A stretch of DNA of 64,000 bases from Vitellaria paradoxa (GCA_019916065.1 CM034244.1:29690471-29754470), one strand, 5' to 3'; counted from the stretch's first letter, positions 1 through 12,975 are shown. Notes: generated from the sequence alone by a model not told the origin. A program made the numbers and translations.

Positions 1-520
1 TCAAGCGCATATATATATAATATCAAAATCATCCTAACAACATCTAGAACATGAACATAAGTCCTACCTACCTCGAATCTGAAGAGAAAATAAGAAATAA
101 GAAGGCTTGAGTTATGGCTTCCAAATTTTCGGCATCGATTTCTTCCTTCTCAAGTGAAATCACGCAAAACGGACGTCATCACGACGTTTATGACATCATA
201 TACTACTCCAATCTACTGGTCTTCCACTTCAATTCGCACTTTCTCTCACTACTCTCTTTCTCCTCTCTCTCTTTTCTCTCTTTTTTCTTTGGTCTCTGTG
301 TGCCAAACAAAGGAAGAAAAATAGGAAAAAAAAAGAAAGGGAAAGGAAGGAAAGAATGAAAGAAAAATAAGCTAGGCCCTTGGCCCAGTTGGCCAACCGA
401 ATATTAATTTGAACCACACCCAGCCCTTGAGAAATAAAATAAATCAACTAAATCTCAAAATGAATATTTATTGGGCCAAAATAACAAATAAATAGCCAAA
501 AATAAATACTATGTATTACA
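1..520 (-). mobile_element. Partial gypsy-like LTR, cut by the window edge
   Basis: This stretch follows, in the same order, the proximal part of the LTRs at 32334-34484 (same orientation) and 49728-52071 (opposite). Shared landmarks are a 'cctacctcgaatctgaag' block, a CT-rich block near 235-295, a purine-rich block near 310-370 and a 'cccttggcccagtt' block near 377. It ends in TATTACA at 514-520, the reverse complement of an LTR start TGTAATA. No internal retrotransposon region is visible and the other end lies outside the window, so solo LTR versus full element cannot be decided. The Ty3/gypsy assignment rests on LTR style only. Confidence 0.7.
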
Positions 521-1218
521 TGTTTTATGGGTTAATCTGGTATTAACCTAACTTATGTTGTTGCTATTTACTCTTATTATTGTTTATACCTATTTGTAAC
601 AAAAAAATCACATCCCATCACAACTAATGTTGTACTTAGAAAATCTTTCCAAGTTAGTAATAACTTGTAATGCTTCCACTATTTCCTTCATTCCATGGTC
701 ATGGTTCCAATGATCAAATTGTTTTATTAGGAGAGATGTTATGAAAGAGTACAAGTCTAAATTAGTGAGACTAGATTTACTTTGAATACAACTGATTTTA
801 AGAATAAAGCAAACTACATTTTTTTTCTTGCAGGAAAAATAGGGTAGTAATTTGGAACGTTATTGCTATTTCTAATCCTTTTTTTTTTTTTTTTTGGGCT
901 ACAATTGCCCCAACTACCTTTTCATTCTTTACCATTTTATTTGTAGTTTCAATCTTCTATATCAAAATTTTGTTTAAAAGACTCAAGTCAAAACTATAAA
1001 AAATAATCAAGACAAAGAAAAAAGTGTTGACTAGAGGACTCATCATTCAAAATATTAAGTGTCAATCAACAATTCAACATGCTTCATTTGCCTTGCCTTT
1101 ATAATTTATTATTTTGTCTAGAATACTACCATTGCTTGAACTTTGGTGCCTTTACAATCTTTATACGGTGGAAGGAGACGAGCAAGAAAACATGGTAACA
1201 AGTGACAAAAAGAATTTG
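521..1218. other. AT-rich spacer, no gene seen
   Basis: This stretch holds homopolymer T and A runs (for example near 880-895) and no reading frame that resembles a protein. It separates the LTR fragment from the Myb/SANT relic. Confidence 0.5.
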
Positions 1219-2112
1219 ACACAGAAGAATGATATGAATAAACTTCTCATCGATTCATTAATGGAGTCCTAGAAGGGTAAAAAATTGGGAGAATTTTTAC
1301 ATCAACTGCTTATAGAGCTGTGAATGGCAAATTTGGACTACCTTGTGAACCTAGTCATGTGCAAAACCGCTTAAAGACAATAAGGGAAAAAAAAAACTTT
1401 GGATTAGCCCATGATATGGTGACTTCTGATAGTGGTTTTGGTACAACTATTCAATTCAAATGATTAAGGTACAATAGGTGTATACGTTACTAACAACTAT
1501 TAAATTCAAATGATTGAAGGTGCAACAGGTGTATAGGTTACTTACCTTAGGGCAAAACCAATAGCATTTAAATTTCGTTATGCACCTATTCGAAATTATG
1601 AAATTTATGTAAACTTTTTGGAAAGGTTCGTGCGACTAGTAGCAATGATGTAAATCCAAAAGAAGCTAGGTAGCAAAATCTCATGGCTGTTGACAACAAT
1701 GACCCCTTTAATTCATTTGAGCATGGCATTGATTAGGAGGAAAATGCTACCAAAATTGGAAGTGAACAAACTGGGATGAACACTGATACATCTTCTTTTG
1801 AACCTATTCCCCGCTCTGCATCGAAGCCAAGTAATGAACAAAAAAAGTGAAAGTTAAGGTTGGTAGACATCATCAATGAGGAATTTATGTTAATTAAGCC
1901 AGGTTTGGATGTTGTTACTGCAACCCTCGATCGTGGTAACCCTTTTAACTATAATGATCAAAAGCTATTTGATGAAATTGAAAAAGTTAGTGGAATGAGT
2001 GAAACATCTCAAACAAAAGTCTACTAGACACTCAACCGTGATACGGGTGGTGCTTGGGCTTTTCTTGCTTGCACTAGTGAGAGGCATGAAATTTGGTCAC
2101 AAGTGATGTTAT
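1219..2112 (+). pseudogene. Myb/SANT-like DNA-binding protein relic
   Basis: Conceptual translation across several frames gives the pattern of plant Myb/SANT-like proteins: MNKLLIDSLME, a frame change, then GRIFTSTAYRAVNGKFGL, HVQNRLKTIRE and DSGFG. A later stretch reads KPIAFKFRYAPI, and the end reads GGAWAFLACTSERHEIW before a stop at 2110-2112. This family occurs as single genes and as the accessory protein of PIF/Harbinger transposons. The reading frame is broken by an in-frame TAG after LMES, by frameshifts and by a 50 bp tandem duplication at 1443-1543, so it cannot be functional. No transposase or terminal repeats were found beside it, so I cannot say whether it is a gene relic or part of a dead transposon. 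Confidence 0.6.
1443..1543. repeat. 50 bp tandem duplication inside the Myb/SANT relic
   Basis: Two adjacent copies start with ACAACTATTMAATTCAAATG at 1443 and 1493 and end in GTTACT. They differ at several positions, so the duplication is old. It falls just after the DSGFG motif and disrupts the domain. Confidence 0.8.
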
Positions 2113-2113
2113 A

Positions 2114-5100
2114 ACATAGGTTATTAATTATTTATTTTATTTATGAATTATATTTTTTATTACATAATTAATTGAATTTATTTAAATAATATTTAAATTA
2201 TTAATTTATTTATTTTTAGTAAGTGTGGACTATTAGATGTTTTAAATAATTTTTATCATGGATATATGATTGGAGGTCTACCATAATTTAAGTGGATGAT
2301 ATGACACTTGATTAAATAAGTTATAAATAAATAGGCGTTATGTTAGATTAGAGTTTATTATTTTGTATTGAGAGAAAGAGAGAGAGAGACGCTGGGATAA
2401 CCACAGGTTAGCTTTATATATATATATATATATATATGTTTACTTTATTGAATTTTATACATCGATGAAGGATTAGGTACTTGATTGAAAATATATATAA
2501 CTTGATAGTTATTTCATTGGTAAGTACAGATTTCATTGAAAAGAAAATGCTATTAATTGATTGTGAAGTGGCGGATGACTTGTTTGTGAGTGTATATATA
2601 TATTTCCCACAGTTGATATGTCATGTTCTTAAAAAAATGGTACATAGATTGTTGGGATTGGCTCATATTTTTGTGGGTTCGACTAATGGCCACTACAATC
2701 GGGTAGTCGGGGGTTCGACTAATGGCCTAACGCAAGGTGTAATTGGGCTTGGGGATTTATTAGTAGTCCGGTCTTTGGTTTACTAATGTATTAGGCTTGA
2801 GCCCATGTTATAGTAGCTAGGATTTTCTAGTTACTATAAGAACAATTGTTTGGTGTGTGAATCATTGTAGAGTGTGCGAGGCATCTAATGAATACATCAG
2901 ACAAACAGGACTAGCCAATATTGGTGAACCTGGGTAAATTTTGTGCACGTGATCTTAATCTTCTGTGAGATTGTGATATATTCTAATCTTAAGTTCTAAC
3001 ATAGATTGAATTGATTGACGGGTGACTACATATAGGCTATATATATATGTGTATATTGCGTATTGGCAATAGGTTTAAAAAAATGTTATATAGATTGAAT
3101 CTTAATTTTAGTTATTTCAATAGAGAGAGAGTTTATAGTTAATATATTAGTTGTAATTTTAAGGTGGATCTTAGAATAATAAATATTTATATTTATGTAT
3201 TCAGGATAGTCACAAAATATTCTGGCATATTTTTATATTTGTATCCTTAGACACCAGGTGAGTGGTTTACCTTACTAATATTAAAATTTATAAATTGGTC
3301 TATGCATAAATGTTTTCATGGTTGGATTTTGTGAACTAGTATTTGTGAAAAATTATTTATGTTGGATAAGAAATTCTATGTTTTATGCTAGTAAGCATAG
3401 GGAAAATTGTTTGAATACTTGTGTTCAATTTGATTTTATGGGATTGTAATGAATAATTATTTATGGTTATTGGAATTGAAATGAAAATCCAAGAGACAAG
3501 CTTTTTAAGGGGCGTGACTCTAAAAACTAGGGAATAGGCCCGTAAAAACTGTGATGAAACTAATTCTCAATAATTATAGGAACAGGCCTGTAAAACCGTG
3601 GTGACCTCAATCGGATTGACTCCGAAAAAAACCTAGGAGCTAGATTGGGTGACTCCAAGTGCGATGTTGGATCCAATGGGCACTGTCTATAAGAAATTAT
3701 GTTAGAACATATGATATTTGGTTCCTATATGATAATCCACGGATTAATATTTATCATCACTGTTATGATTGATTTGTTGACTTATGGATATTATTACACT
3801 TTGATGTGTAGGTTCTGAAATTACTATTATTTATGCGTGGACATTATTTACTTGGGATTTTTTTGGTTATTTTGTTTAAATCTATTATTTTAAAAATTAA
3901 TACAATTATATTTGGCTTGCAATCCATTCATTAGACTTTTAGCTAATCTCTCATTTTTAACATTTTTCAAGTGAGATGAAAAGATCATAGTAAGAATTCT
4001 AGATTAGTTTGGGACCTTGACATATTTAATTATTTATTTTAGATTTTTTTTTGAAGGTTTGCGTCTGCCGTGGGGCAAGGCACTATGATTCACAACCAAT
4101 CTCATCCTTAATTTTTGGGTGTGATAAGTGAGGTTTGGACTTTCTTTGTTAGATGAGGAGATCTAGTTTTTGTTAAGTTATCTAAATTTAATTAGCTAAA
4201 CTATGGGTCTTATTTCTAGAATTGTTTCCAGACATCTCATTTGACTATGATTGTTGGATTAAAATGCTTTCAATTTGATTATTTATAAGGTTTAAGAAAG
4301 TATGTCAATAATAAATGAAAGTGCTACTTTTGGCATTTGAAAGCCTATCTTTGATTGCAAGAATGCCTTCTATGAAAGAAGGCATGTGTGCCTTGAATGT
4401 ATATATTGAGCATTTTTTCATTCAATATTTTGTATTTTTTAGTACAAATTTTATTGTTACTTTGACTAATAAATTGCTTAGGTTTGTACTTATTAATTTT
4501 TTCATATTTGATTCAAGATTTTAATTTTTTAATTTTTATTTTTTGTCAACTTCTTAATTTGTTTATTGTGTAAATGCTTCATCTCCCCAATCTCATGAAT
4601 TTTTTTCTTTATAATTTAAAGTTTAACTAGGTCAGTAAAAATAAATTATATACATGTATCCATCTATTAATTATTTTCTTGACATTTTTTGTCTATTGAA
4701 ATTAATATTTTTTCTTCATAAAAAAAGTTCTCCATCATTTTCTAAACAAAAATTATAAAAAAAAAATCCATACCATTTCTTTATTAATTATATTTTACTT
4801 TCTTTTTTAAATCGGGGAGAAATTTACTTTATTAAAAAATGAGACAATGAATATTTTTTATCCTTTTGGAAAATTCAAAACATGAATCTGGGTCAAATAG
4901 GTCTATGGATAAAATAATTATTTTACGATATGAGTTTGGATTGGCTGGAGGGATGGATTACTTGAGAGCTAATGGCCATTCCCTCTTTCTGAAATAAAAA
5001 AAATGAAAATCAGGTAATGATATAGAATAGAATTCCCGAGAAATAGTCATTCTCATTCTAAAAAATTTCTTAAATGTAGTTATAGAATGAAAGTGTAGAA

Positions 5101-5162
5101 ATGGTCATTCCATTCCATCCTATTCCCTTGTACCAAATTAAACTTAATAATAGTGAGTAGTG
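2114..5162. other. AT-rich spacer with LTR-like remnants
   Basis: No convincing gene is present. A (TA)n microsatellite lies at about 2415-2438. The motif 'gggttcgactaatggcc' occurs twice (about 2676 and 2711). The stretch around 3500-3690 has short repeated 'aggcccgtaaaa' and 'tgactccga' blocks. These resemble the internal repeat clusters of the LTRs elsewhere in the window, so part of 2.3-4.1 kb may be an old LTR, but I could not fix its ends. 4900-5150 holds repeated 'cattccattcc'-type sequence like that at 57.8-58.9 kb. Confidence 0.4.
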
Positions 5163-5165
5163 AAA

Positions 5166-6552
5166 CATTACAGTAGAGCACATCTTTGGCGACTAAAAAA
5201 ACTGGTCGCTAAACCCTTTTTTTGCTCACTAAAAGTTTCCGCAACTAAACTAAATTTGGACAACATTTGGTTGGAAGAAATTGTTGGAGGAAGGTATTGG
5301 CGACCAAAGTTCGGCTTGGTCGTTAAATATTTTTTTTTTTTTTTTTTTTTGCGATCAAATATTTTGTCATTAACAATATTACTTTTTTAGTGACTAAGTG
5401 GTCGCTAAATGTCCTGTTTTTAGCGACCAAGTAGTCGCCAAATTCGAAATAATTTATAAAAGTTTCACATCATTCCTCGACCAACTGGTTACCAAATATA
5501 AGGCCTTCAGCAACAAATTGGTTGCCAAATCCAAAATAATTTGTAAAAACTCCACATCATTCCCCGACCAATTAGTCGCCAAAAATAAAACCTTTGGCGA
5601 CCAACTAGTTGCCAAATATAAAGCCTTTAGCGACTAATCGATTGCCAATTCTTTACAAAAATTCAACCTAATGATGGCATTTAGGTACCAATTGGTCACA
5701 AAAGCATGCCATTTTTCTTCACTTTTAGCGATCAATTGGTCACTGAGAGTTTAAAAAAAAAACAGTAGCTATGATTTTCATTTTCCCATTTCTTTTTTTT
5801 TTTAATAGTATACACAATAAGCATCCACCTGTACCAACTGTATAAATTGACTAAGAAACAAAATGGCATCCACCATCAAATTTTATCTTCCCAACCATAA
5901 AATAAACTTTTAACAAAAGCACAACATATGTACATGTATAGATCTCCAAAAATTACATAAAATTACATAAAACTAGTATATGTCAATTCAATTGCAATAT
6001 TACTACAATGTTTTATACACTGCTCACAAATTTATACTTCTTACATGCGAACAAATCAATAATACTTTAAACAAACCAAGTTCTTTGTGAAACTTCCTCG
6101 CCCTCACTAGCACCAAAAAAAAAAATAATAATAATAACATTTGGATGTTGCAATCCACACATAATGTGCACCTGGCATTCAAAAACAAGAGTGTTTGATC
6201 AATGTTTCCAAAGTTATAAATAAGCTCCACTACACATAAGTATTCACCTTAGTGGAAACACTTAATTAGGTTCCAAAAACTAAACTAAAACCCATAGCAT
6301 CAAATATATAGAACTAATCCTTCCACTGTATCAATTTTTGCAATTTGACCCTATAAACAAAAAATAAATTTAATAATACTCTTCTTTTACAAAAAATTAA
6401 ATGGCATACTTTTAGCGACAAAAAATTATTTGGTTGACAAAAATAAATTATTAGCAGCCAAATGATTTTTAGTCAGTAAAAATAAACATTTAGCAACCAA
6501 ATTCAATTTTGGTCGCAAAAAAAGGTTGTTAAAAATACTATTTCTTATAGTG
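5166..6552. mobile_element. Non-autonomous CACTA-like transposon
   Basis: The right end reads TTTCTTATAGTG, the inverse of a CACTATAAGAAA CACTA-type terminus. The left end CATTACAGTAG is a decayed counterpart. Both ends are flanked by AAA (5163-5165 and 6553-6555), fitting the 3 bp duplication of the CACTA superfamily but weak as proof. Subterminal repeats of the form gGCGACCAA / TTGGTCGCtaaa recur many times in both orientations at 5188-5735 and, more decayed, at 6410-6535; such subterminal arrays are typical of CACTA elements. Nothing between them encodes a transposase, so at about 1.39 kb it is a non-autonomous derivative. Confidence 0.7.
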
Positions 6553-6555
6553 AAA

Positions 6556-8154
6556 GGAGCATTTAAAGAATATTAAGAAATGCAAAGTTAAATTTGCATA
6601 ATTAAGTAATAGTTATTAAAAAATTCATTTAGTTTCCTTGAAAATTATTGATATGGTTGTGGAAAATCGAGGAGTATTAAAGAAAAAATAGAAAAAAAAA
6701 ATGTCAAGTGCGTGTGTGTGTGTGTGTGTATCAAATGTGTGGGAGTGTGTGTGTATCAAATGTGCATGTGTGAGATTATCCATATAAAAAAACTAGTACC
6801 AAGTGCATACACGATGTGTGTTAAAAATAATTTATTTTATAAAAATTTAATTTTTAAATTCATATAAAAAATAAAAATGTGAAAACATGCAAAAACCTCA
6901 TAAATAAAAAACAGAATGGAAAATAAAGTATTAAAAACCCCATACTTGAAAGAACGAAAAAAACTAAAAAGAAAAATATGAAACCTCATAAATAAAAAAA
7001 CAAATTAAAAATAAATTATTTTAAAACCTTTAATTAGTTGAAAAAAAAAACTAAAATAAAGAATATAAAGTTATCTTTATTGTAAATTTATTAGGATTTT
7101 AAAATATAGATCATCCACACAAATTTATTAGTCTAAAAAGTCTATTTAAATTTGCAGTAAAAGTCAAAACAAATTCTATTCTATTATAATACCAGTAATA
7201 TCTAGTACTTTTGCAATCCAAAATTATAATCCACGTCTTCCTTTTTTCCCTATTTATGAATGCTTAACAAATTTTTAATTCCTATCTGTTTCCAATTCCT
7301 ATTACCTATATCACCCTTCTTTTTTCTTTTTTTTTTTTTTTACTTCTCCCTCCCCTAGACTCTATCCTTATTTTATTTTTCTCTCTTTCTACTCATATCG
7401 TATCATGTTTACCTCTCCAAAATTTTACAAAGTCCATCTTTATTAAAGTATATTCTTTTATATGTTGAGGGAAACTTTTAAAAAATTACAATAAAGCTTA
7501 TCTAAAAAAATTCTTTTTTTTTCTTGCAAAATATATCTCTTCAAAATCTTACCAAGTTTAATTATTAAAGTATATTTTTCTCTCTCTCTCAAAATTTGTT
7601 GATAGAAACTTTTAAAAAATTGCAATGAACTCTTACCTAAAAAAATTGAGTATTTCTTTTCTTTTTCTCTCTCAAAATATGATGTTAAAAGGATTAAAGA
7701 AATATCACAAACTCCTAAAAATTTTATATTACACATGTATGTTATAAATAATTCATTTAAAAGAATATTAGAAGAAGAATACAAAAATAAAATGAAAAGT
7801 AAGAGAATATGTGCTTTATATAAACTAATGCGAGAAATAATGTATTTAAAGACCAAAAAACTAATATAAAATTTAAATAAAAATGAGAGAATGTGTATCT
7901 ACAAATGACAATAATAAGTTATAACAATTTGTGGATAGAAATAATTTTAGATGTCATCATGTTTAAGAAACTTATCTGCTTATTAGAAATAAAAAATTTA
8001 TCAAAATTACAAAAAATAAAGAGTTTATTAGAATCTAAAGTAGTAATAATATTAGAGAGACTTTGAAATTATTTGGATGGAAAAAATTATCCATTTAACG
8101 TGATGTTGTGAATGGTTACCTGAAGAAAATTAATCTGATTATGTTAACCACTTT
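6556..8154. other. AT-rich spacer, no gene seen
   Basis: A (TG)n-like tract lies near 6712-6760. The rest is A/T homopolymer-rich sequence plus the tandem duplication noted separately. Open frames here are made of Lys, Ile, Phe and Leu codons and look like nothing known. Confidence 0.5.
7420..7665. repeat. About 123 bp tandem duplication
   Basis: Two degenerate copies start at about 7420 and 7543. They share 'attaaagtatatt', 'gaaacttttaaaaaatt' and 'aaaaaaatt' blocks in the same order. No function is apparent. Confidence 0.6.
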
Positions 8155-8163
8155 TTTAAATTT

Positions 8164-8833
8164 GACTAGATAAATTACAAAAATCACTCTTACAGTTTAC
8201 CATTAGTGTCATTTTAATCTCTTAATTGTAATAGTTAAATTCATACACTTTAGTCAAATAGCAATTCAATTCTTCTATTAGCTAGCCGTTACACACAACC
8301 ATTAGACTGAGAGTTAAAAGATAATTTAATGATATAAAGTACAAAAACTATCCCTACAGTTTACCCTCGGTGTTACTTTAATTTCTCATGTTTCAATTAT
8401 AACAGTCAAATCTCTACACTTTCAGTGTATATTTGAAATATATTTTATTAAATTATATAACATATTTTAATTTAACTATATTATTTATTAAAAATATTTT
8501 AATGCAATAAAAAGAAAATATTAAATATAATTTAATTATAATACTTTGTTAATTAAAAATAATTTAATAAAATATATTTCAAATATACACCAAAAGTATA
8601 GGGAATTGACTGTTACAATTAAAATGTGAGGGATTAAAGTGACACCAAGAGTAAACTGTCGAGAAAATTATGTTTTATCCTTAATCTAATGGTTATGTGT
8701 GACGGTTGGCTAACAGAAGAATCGAATTGCTATTTGACTGAAAGTGTAGGGATTTAACTATTACAATTGAGACGTGAGGAACTAAAGTGATACTAGAGGT
8801 AAATTATAGGGATGATTTTTATAATTTAGCCAA
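8164..8833. mobile_element. Palindromic fold-back MITE, about 670 bp
   Basis: The two halves are inverted copies over nearly the full length. The left arm 'caatagc' region, 'agctagccgttacac' and 'cattag' at about 8260-8305 are mirrored by 'ctaatgg', 'gtgtgacggttggct' and 'gctatttgac' at about 8690-8740. The inner arms around 'atttgaaatatattttatt' (8430) and 'aataaaatatatttcaaat' (8568) also pair. TTTAAATTT occurs at 8155-8163 and again at 8834-8842, a perfect 9 bp repeat consistent with Mutator-type target duplication, though the terminal pairing is offset by about two bases and the sequence is simple. It has no coding capacity. Confidence 0.75.
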
Positions 8834-8842
8834 TTTAAATTT

Positions 8843-9203
8843 ATGTTATTTTACAGAATAAATCCTGTTAGATATGCTTTATTAAAATTTAGTTTCATTA
8901 AATTTTTTACTTTACCATACTCTTTGTTTGCTATGTAATAGTATGGACGCATGCGGCGATGATTTATTAGAAGCCTTATACACGCTCAAAGCTATTTCAA
9001 ACCAAGAACTAAAGAAAGAGCGTACGTGTCTGACAAAAATACGAATAAGTAAATTTTAGAAGGGAATCATGAATAACTTTAGTCAATTTAGTATTGAAAA
9101 CAGTTGTGTCTATCTAAAAGAAAGAAAATAGAACACAAAATACAATAAGGACTTTAGCGAGTACAAAGTTGAACATACGGGAAACAATCTCAAAGTTTAA
9201 AAG
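8843..9203. other. Spacer with one short unassigned frame
   Basis: A 38-codon frame at 8943-9059 (plus strand, starting MDACGDDLLEALYTLKAISN) is slightly richer in GC than its surroundings. It resembles no family I know, and no splice context is clear. Nothing else is seen. Confidence 0.3.
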
Positions 9204-9724
9204 TGAAACTTTGTATTCTCCCAAGTGCTAGATATCCCAAATATACACAAGAGCAAAATAGAAAATGATAAATATAAAATGAGGAAACCCACATAAGAAA
9301 ACTCTTCAAAACTTTCACTAAAACAAAACGTTAGTTAAAACCCAACCTCTCAATAGACTCGACTCCTCAACTCTATATTATTGATTTTGCTCGACTGCTC
9401 GATTCACCAACTCCTTAGTGAAAGCCCTCCGACTCCTCAAAAGCACGGCACCAAATCTTGATAACTCTTTTGCTGAATTCTCAGTGCTTAAAGATTTGAA
9501 CTAATCACACAGACACAAATATCTTTAGCTAAGTAGCTGAGAGAACAATAGAATTTTTTAGCTCACAATCTGATAATTATTCTCTCTGTGTGTGGAACCC
9601 TAAGTACCTCCAGTGAATATATACCAAAACCTGGGATGCACTGGATTTAAAAACAAAAATTTAGAGAGTTGGAAAAAGACCTCGTGAGAAGCCCGCTCCC
9701 ACAGCCTTTCTGTAGTGTTCCTGC

Positions 9725-10199
9725 TGTAAGATTTAAAATATATTTGTATATGAATTTAGGAACATCAAAAATTATACATTCAATAATGCAGAAGCATACC
9801 TATTTGTTCCATGATCCTTGAATGCAAAAAGAAAACATCTTCAAGTTCAAGATGAACTTTGGTGGTTATGGATCCTCCTTAGTATGCTCTAGGTTTGTAT
9901 GACAGATTTTCTATAGGGCGTATTCTGTTTGTCTAGGGTATAGAGGGGACCTAACCATATATTTATAGGGTAAACCCTAGCCTCACTCGGCCCTTCCACA
10001 AAAGGCCTATAGTGGGCTCCTTAGGCTCAGACTAATCGTCTAACCTTATTATCTTTATTAGGTGCACATAGGCCCAACAATATAAATCACAACAAAATGG
10101 GTCTTATCATGTACGTTTCCATCTTTAACTCCAACCCGTTTTTGATAAAAAAAAATAAAAATTAATTAATGTATGATCAATATACAGAAAATTCTAACA
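9725..10199 (-). repeat. 3' LTR of the 9.7-17.9 kb copia element
   Basis: It matches 17396-17883 from TGTAAGATTTAAAATA to the CTAACA end, with scattered substitutions. Shared blocks include 'ccatgatccttgaatgc' and 'atatttatagggtaaaccct'. Confidence 0.9.
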
Positions 10200-10214
10200 T
10201 TCTCCCACTTGAGC
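10200..10214 (-). other. Polypurine tract of the copia element
   Basis: Read on the minus strand, AAGTGGGAG lies directly before the LTR start TGTTAGAATTTTC, the expected position for plus-strand DNA priming in a copia element. Confidence 0.7.
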
Positions 10215-11974
10215 AAACATTAATTATTTTAATTTTGAAAAAGATTTCAAAAATGATTCTCGGGTTAGAGACTATATGTGGCCACATTTTAAAGCCAAGT
10301 AAAGATGAGAAACAACACTTAAAATAATCCCGTCCAACAAGATAATCAATATCAAACCAAGCCAGACATTATACTTATAATTCATGTAATATCACTCATG
10401 ATTACAAATATCAATGACCTTATCAACATGGATCAAATGAGGTAGAGTGGTGGAAATTAGCACTCAATAAGTGATCTTATGTCACGCCTCGCATCTTGTG
10501 ACCCGAGTGGTGAGTGATAAACACACATAACATGCACTAATACTACCATCCCATAATCAGAGCAACACAAAAATTGTTGGTGAGCCACGACAGAAATTAA
10601 GATAACATGAAATTAGCCTCGGCTAGTGCCAGGCCTCCAACCACAACATATCCTTCTCATTTAGGCTTTACATAGACCTTAGGTCCTTTACAACCATATC
10701 GAATAAGTCTCTCAATCTAAAATCATTACAACCTTCATATAAATATTCAACTTATGTAACCGAAATTCTACTAAGTCCGGAATGGCTCATGTAATTGCAT
10801 TTCTAGTCTGGCCCCCTTTAGCCCACCTGGTTAGTATGTTTTGTTCCTGCATTAAATCTGTAGGGACGTGAGCACGAGTCTACTTGTGCCCACGATACTA
10901 CATACTAATATATATGGTATGTAATCAACACATGCATGCCAATGTTCATATATGCATAGATACACCAACATCTTTCTATAAGCCATAACAATTCATTAAT
11001 ATCAATTAGTTTTCAACTTAAGTAAGTATTTATCATCATTCAACATCATCATAGTATTGTATTCAATTCCAATTGTTCTTTATTATTAAATTTCCCAACT
11101 TTATATCCAATCACATTCCATATCACATTATCATATATTCAACATTCAATCACATAACCATATCCACATTAGCACTTATTCATCATTCAATCACATATCC
11201 ACATCCACATTTTCACTTATTCTTCATTCAATCATATTGCCATAACCACACAAGTCATCGGGGGTTAGGTGCATACACAACACCATCTTTTATGGGTCCA
11301 GACCCAACAAAAACAGTAAACCGAACACCATCATTTAGGATCGCAGTCCAGAGCCACGGGTAACCCATATACATACACAATGTTGTGGGCTACTAACCCA
11401 CTGGCATTGACACCAAATCATGCACAGGTTCCTGGTCTTTCAACCCGAGGGTAATCTCAAAACCCTTCCTATTTTCGTACCCCACCATAGCCCCTGGCAC
11501 ACAACCAATCATTCATCACATTCAATTCTCTTTAATCACAATTCACATTCATTATCATATACTTTTCAACATCACATATACCACATTCCATTTCACCAAA
11601 GAGCATATCTCTTTTCATCTTTCCATTTCATTTATTCCAAGTTTCATTTATTTACCATCACATATCAACAAAGATCAAACATCATCAAATAGTCAACATT
11701 TGACAACATTTAGTATATGATATCTTTGTTCAAATCACATTTTAATTCATCATATAGCTCATTACACTTCATCTCTTTCATTTATCCACACAAGTACACA
11801 TCTTTATTCATGAATTCCTATATCACAAAATAACCATTACTTTTAACATTTTAATGTAAGCAATACTTCTTCAATTCATATACTTAGTTATGTAAAACAT
11901 CATGCAAGAACATAGTATTAAACTCTTTAGGAACCTAAGGTAGAAGGTCCCAAATTAAACTAAGTCAGGAAACT

Positions 11975-12105
11975 AAACAAGACTTGGTGGGCACCCAAGT
12001 AGTACTCAGTTATGCGCCCAAGACCTTGGGCGCCCATACCTTGTGCGCCCAAAGGGGTGGGTGCCCAACTGACAACCCCTCGTGTGCCCACAGCATGGCT
12101 CAAAT
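11975..12105. repeat. Cluster of GGGCGCCCA-type palindromic motifs
   Basis: Variants of TTGGGCGCCCA recur about every 15-30 bp (gggcacccaag, gcgcccaagaccttgggcgccc, gcgcccaaagg, gggtgcccaac). The cluster is strikingly GC-rich in an AT-rich LTR. Confidence 0.8.
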
Positions 12106-12864
12106 CACAGATCAGTTGCTCTGTTTTCTGGGTCTTTCATCCTCCATACTTAACACCTCAAATTTACCAAATTTATGGAAAGATACTTAGAGTTTCTTGT
12201 TTCCAACATTACCATTAGTCTTATAAGTAGCAAAAGAAACCATCTATTTTAGTTCTCATCAACTATGGGCTAAGTTATGGATCAAACCCCATGTTCTCTC
12301 TCTTAAATCATATATGTGTATGTAACTCCCATTTTCTTCCTTAAATGAAATCAAAACTTGCTCGGGTTTCTCAAATATTGTTCTAGACCTTGTTACACAT
12401 CATATATGTAAGAATGAGTATAAAATCCTTACCTCAAGTTAAATAAAGATGAAGAACAAGAGGTGGTCTTCTCCTGGTTTCAAGCTTCCAAACTTGGATG
12501 ATTCAATCTCTTCACCCTTTGATATAAATAACAAACAAATCACATAGATGGGTTTCTTAAGTATCCAGTTGCATTCTTGCAAAGTTAATTAGCTTTTAAT
12601 CAAGGCTAGAAGCACTTACCATTCAAACCCTCACTTGGTTTCTTTGTTTCTCCTTTCTTCTTCTTCTCCCTGTCACCCTCTCTTTTAAGCCAACATTTCT
12701 CTCTCTCTCTTGCATCATACACATTTATATTTATATATTTGATAATATTTTAATCCCTCCACAGTGCCTTCCAGATTTTTCCACCCTTCTAGCATAGATA
12801 TAGGTGTGTAGGGTTAAGGCTCGGTTGCACAAGTCAGAACACATCATACCTGTCACTTCTGCTA

Positions 12865-12975
12865 AACCTCGGGCACCCAAGACCTTCTCATTCGTGCGCC
12901 CAAACTGTTGGGCACCCATCTTCCATGCACCCAAGCCTTGGGCGCCCACGTTCTGTGCCCCCAATGTGCCCCCCT
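12865..12975. repeat. Second cluster of GGGCGCCCA-type motifs in the same LTR
   Basis: The same word family as at 11975-12105 (gggcacccaag, gcgcccaaactgttgggcaccc, gcacccaagccttgggcgccc), with at least six occurrences. Confidence 0.8.

Noticed and set aside
2481..2786. 101-codon plus-strand frame
   Set aside because: No recognisable domain; it crosses short direct repeats of LTR style.
7458..7856. 132-codon minus-strand frame
   Set aside because: Composition is dominated by Ile, Lys, Phe and Leu, as expected from AT-rich DNA, and it spans a noncoding tandem duplication.
11073..11692. His/Ser/Thr-rich frames on the plus strand
   Set aside because: They lie in the noncoding AC-rich part of the solo LTR at 10480-13145 and read antisense to it.
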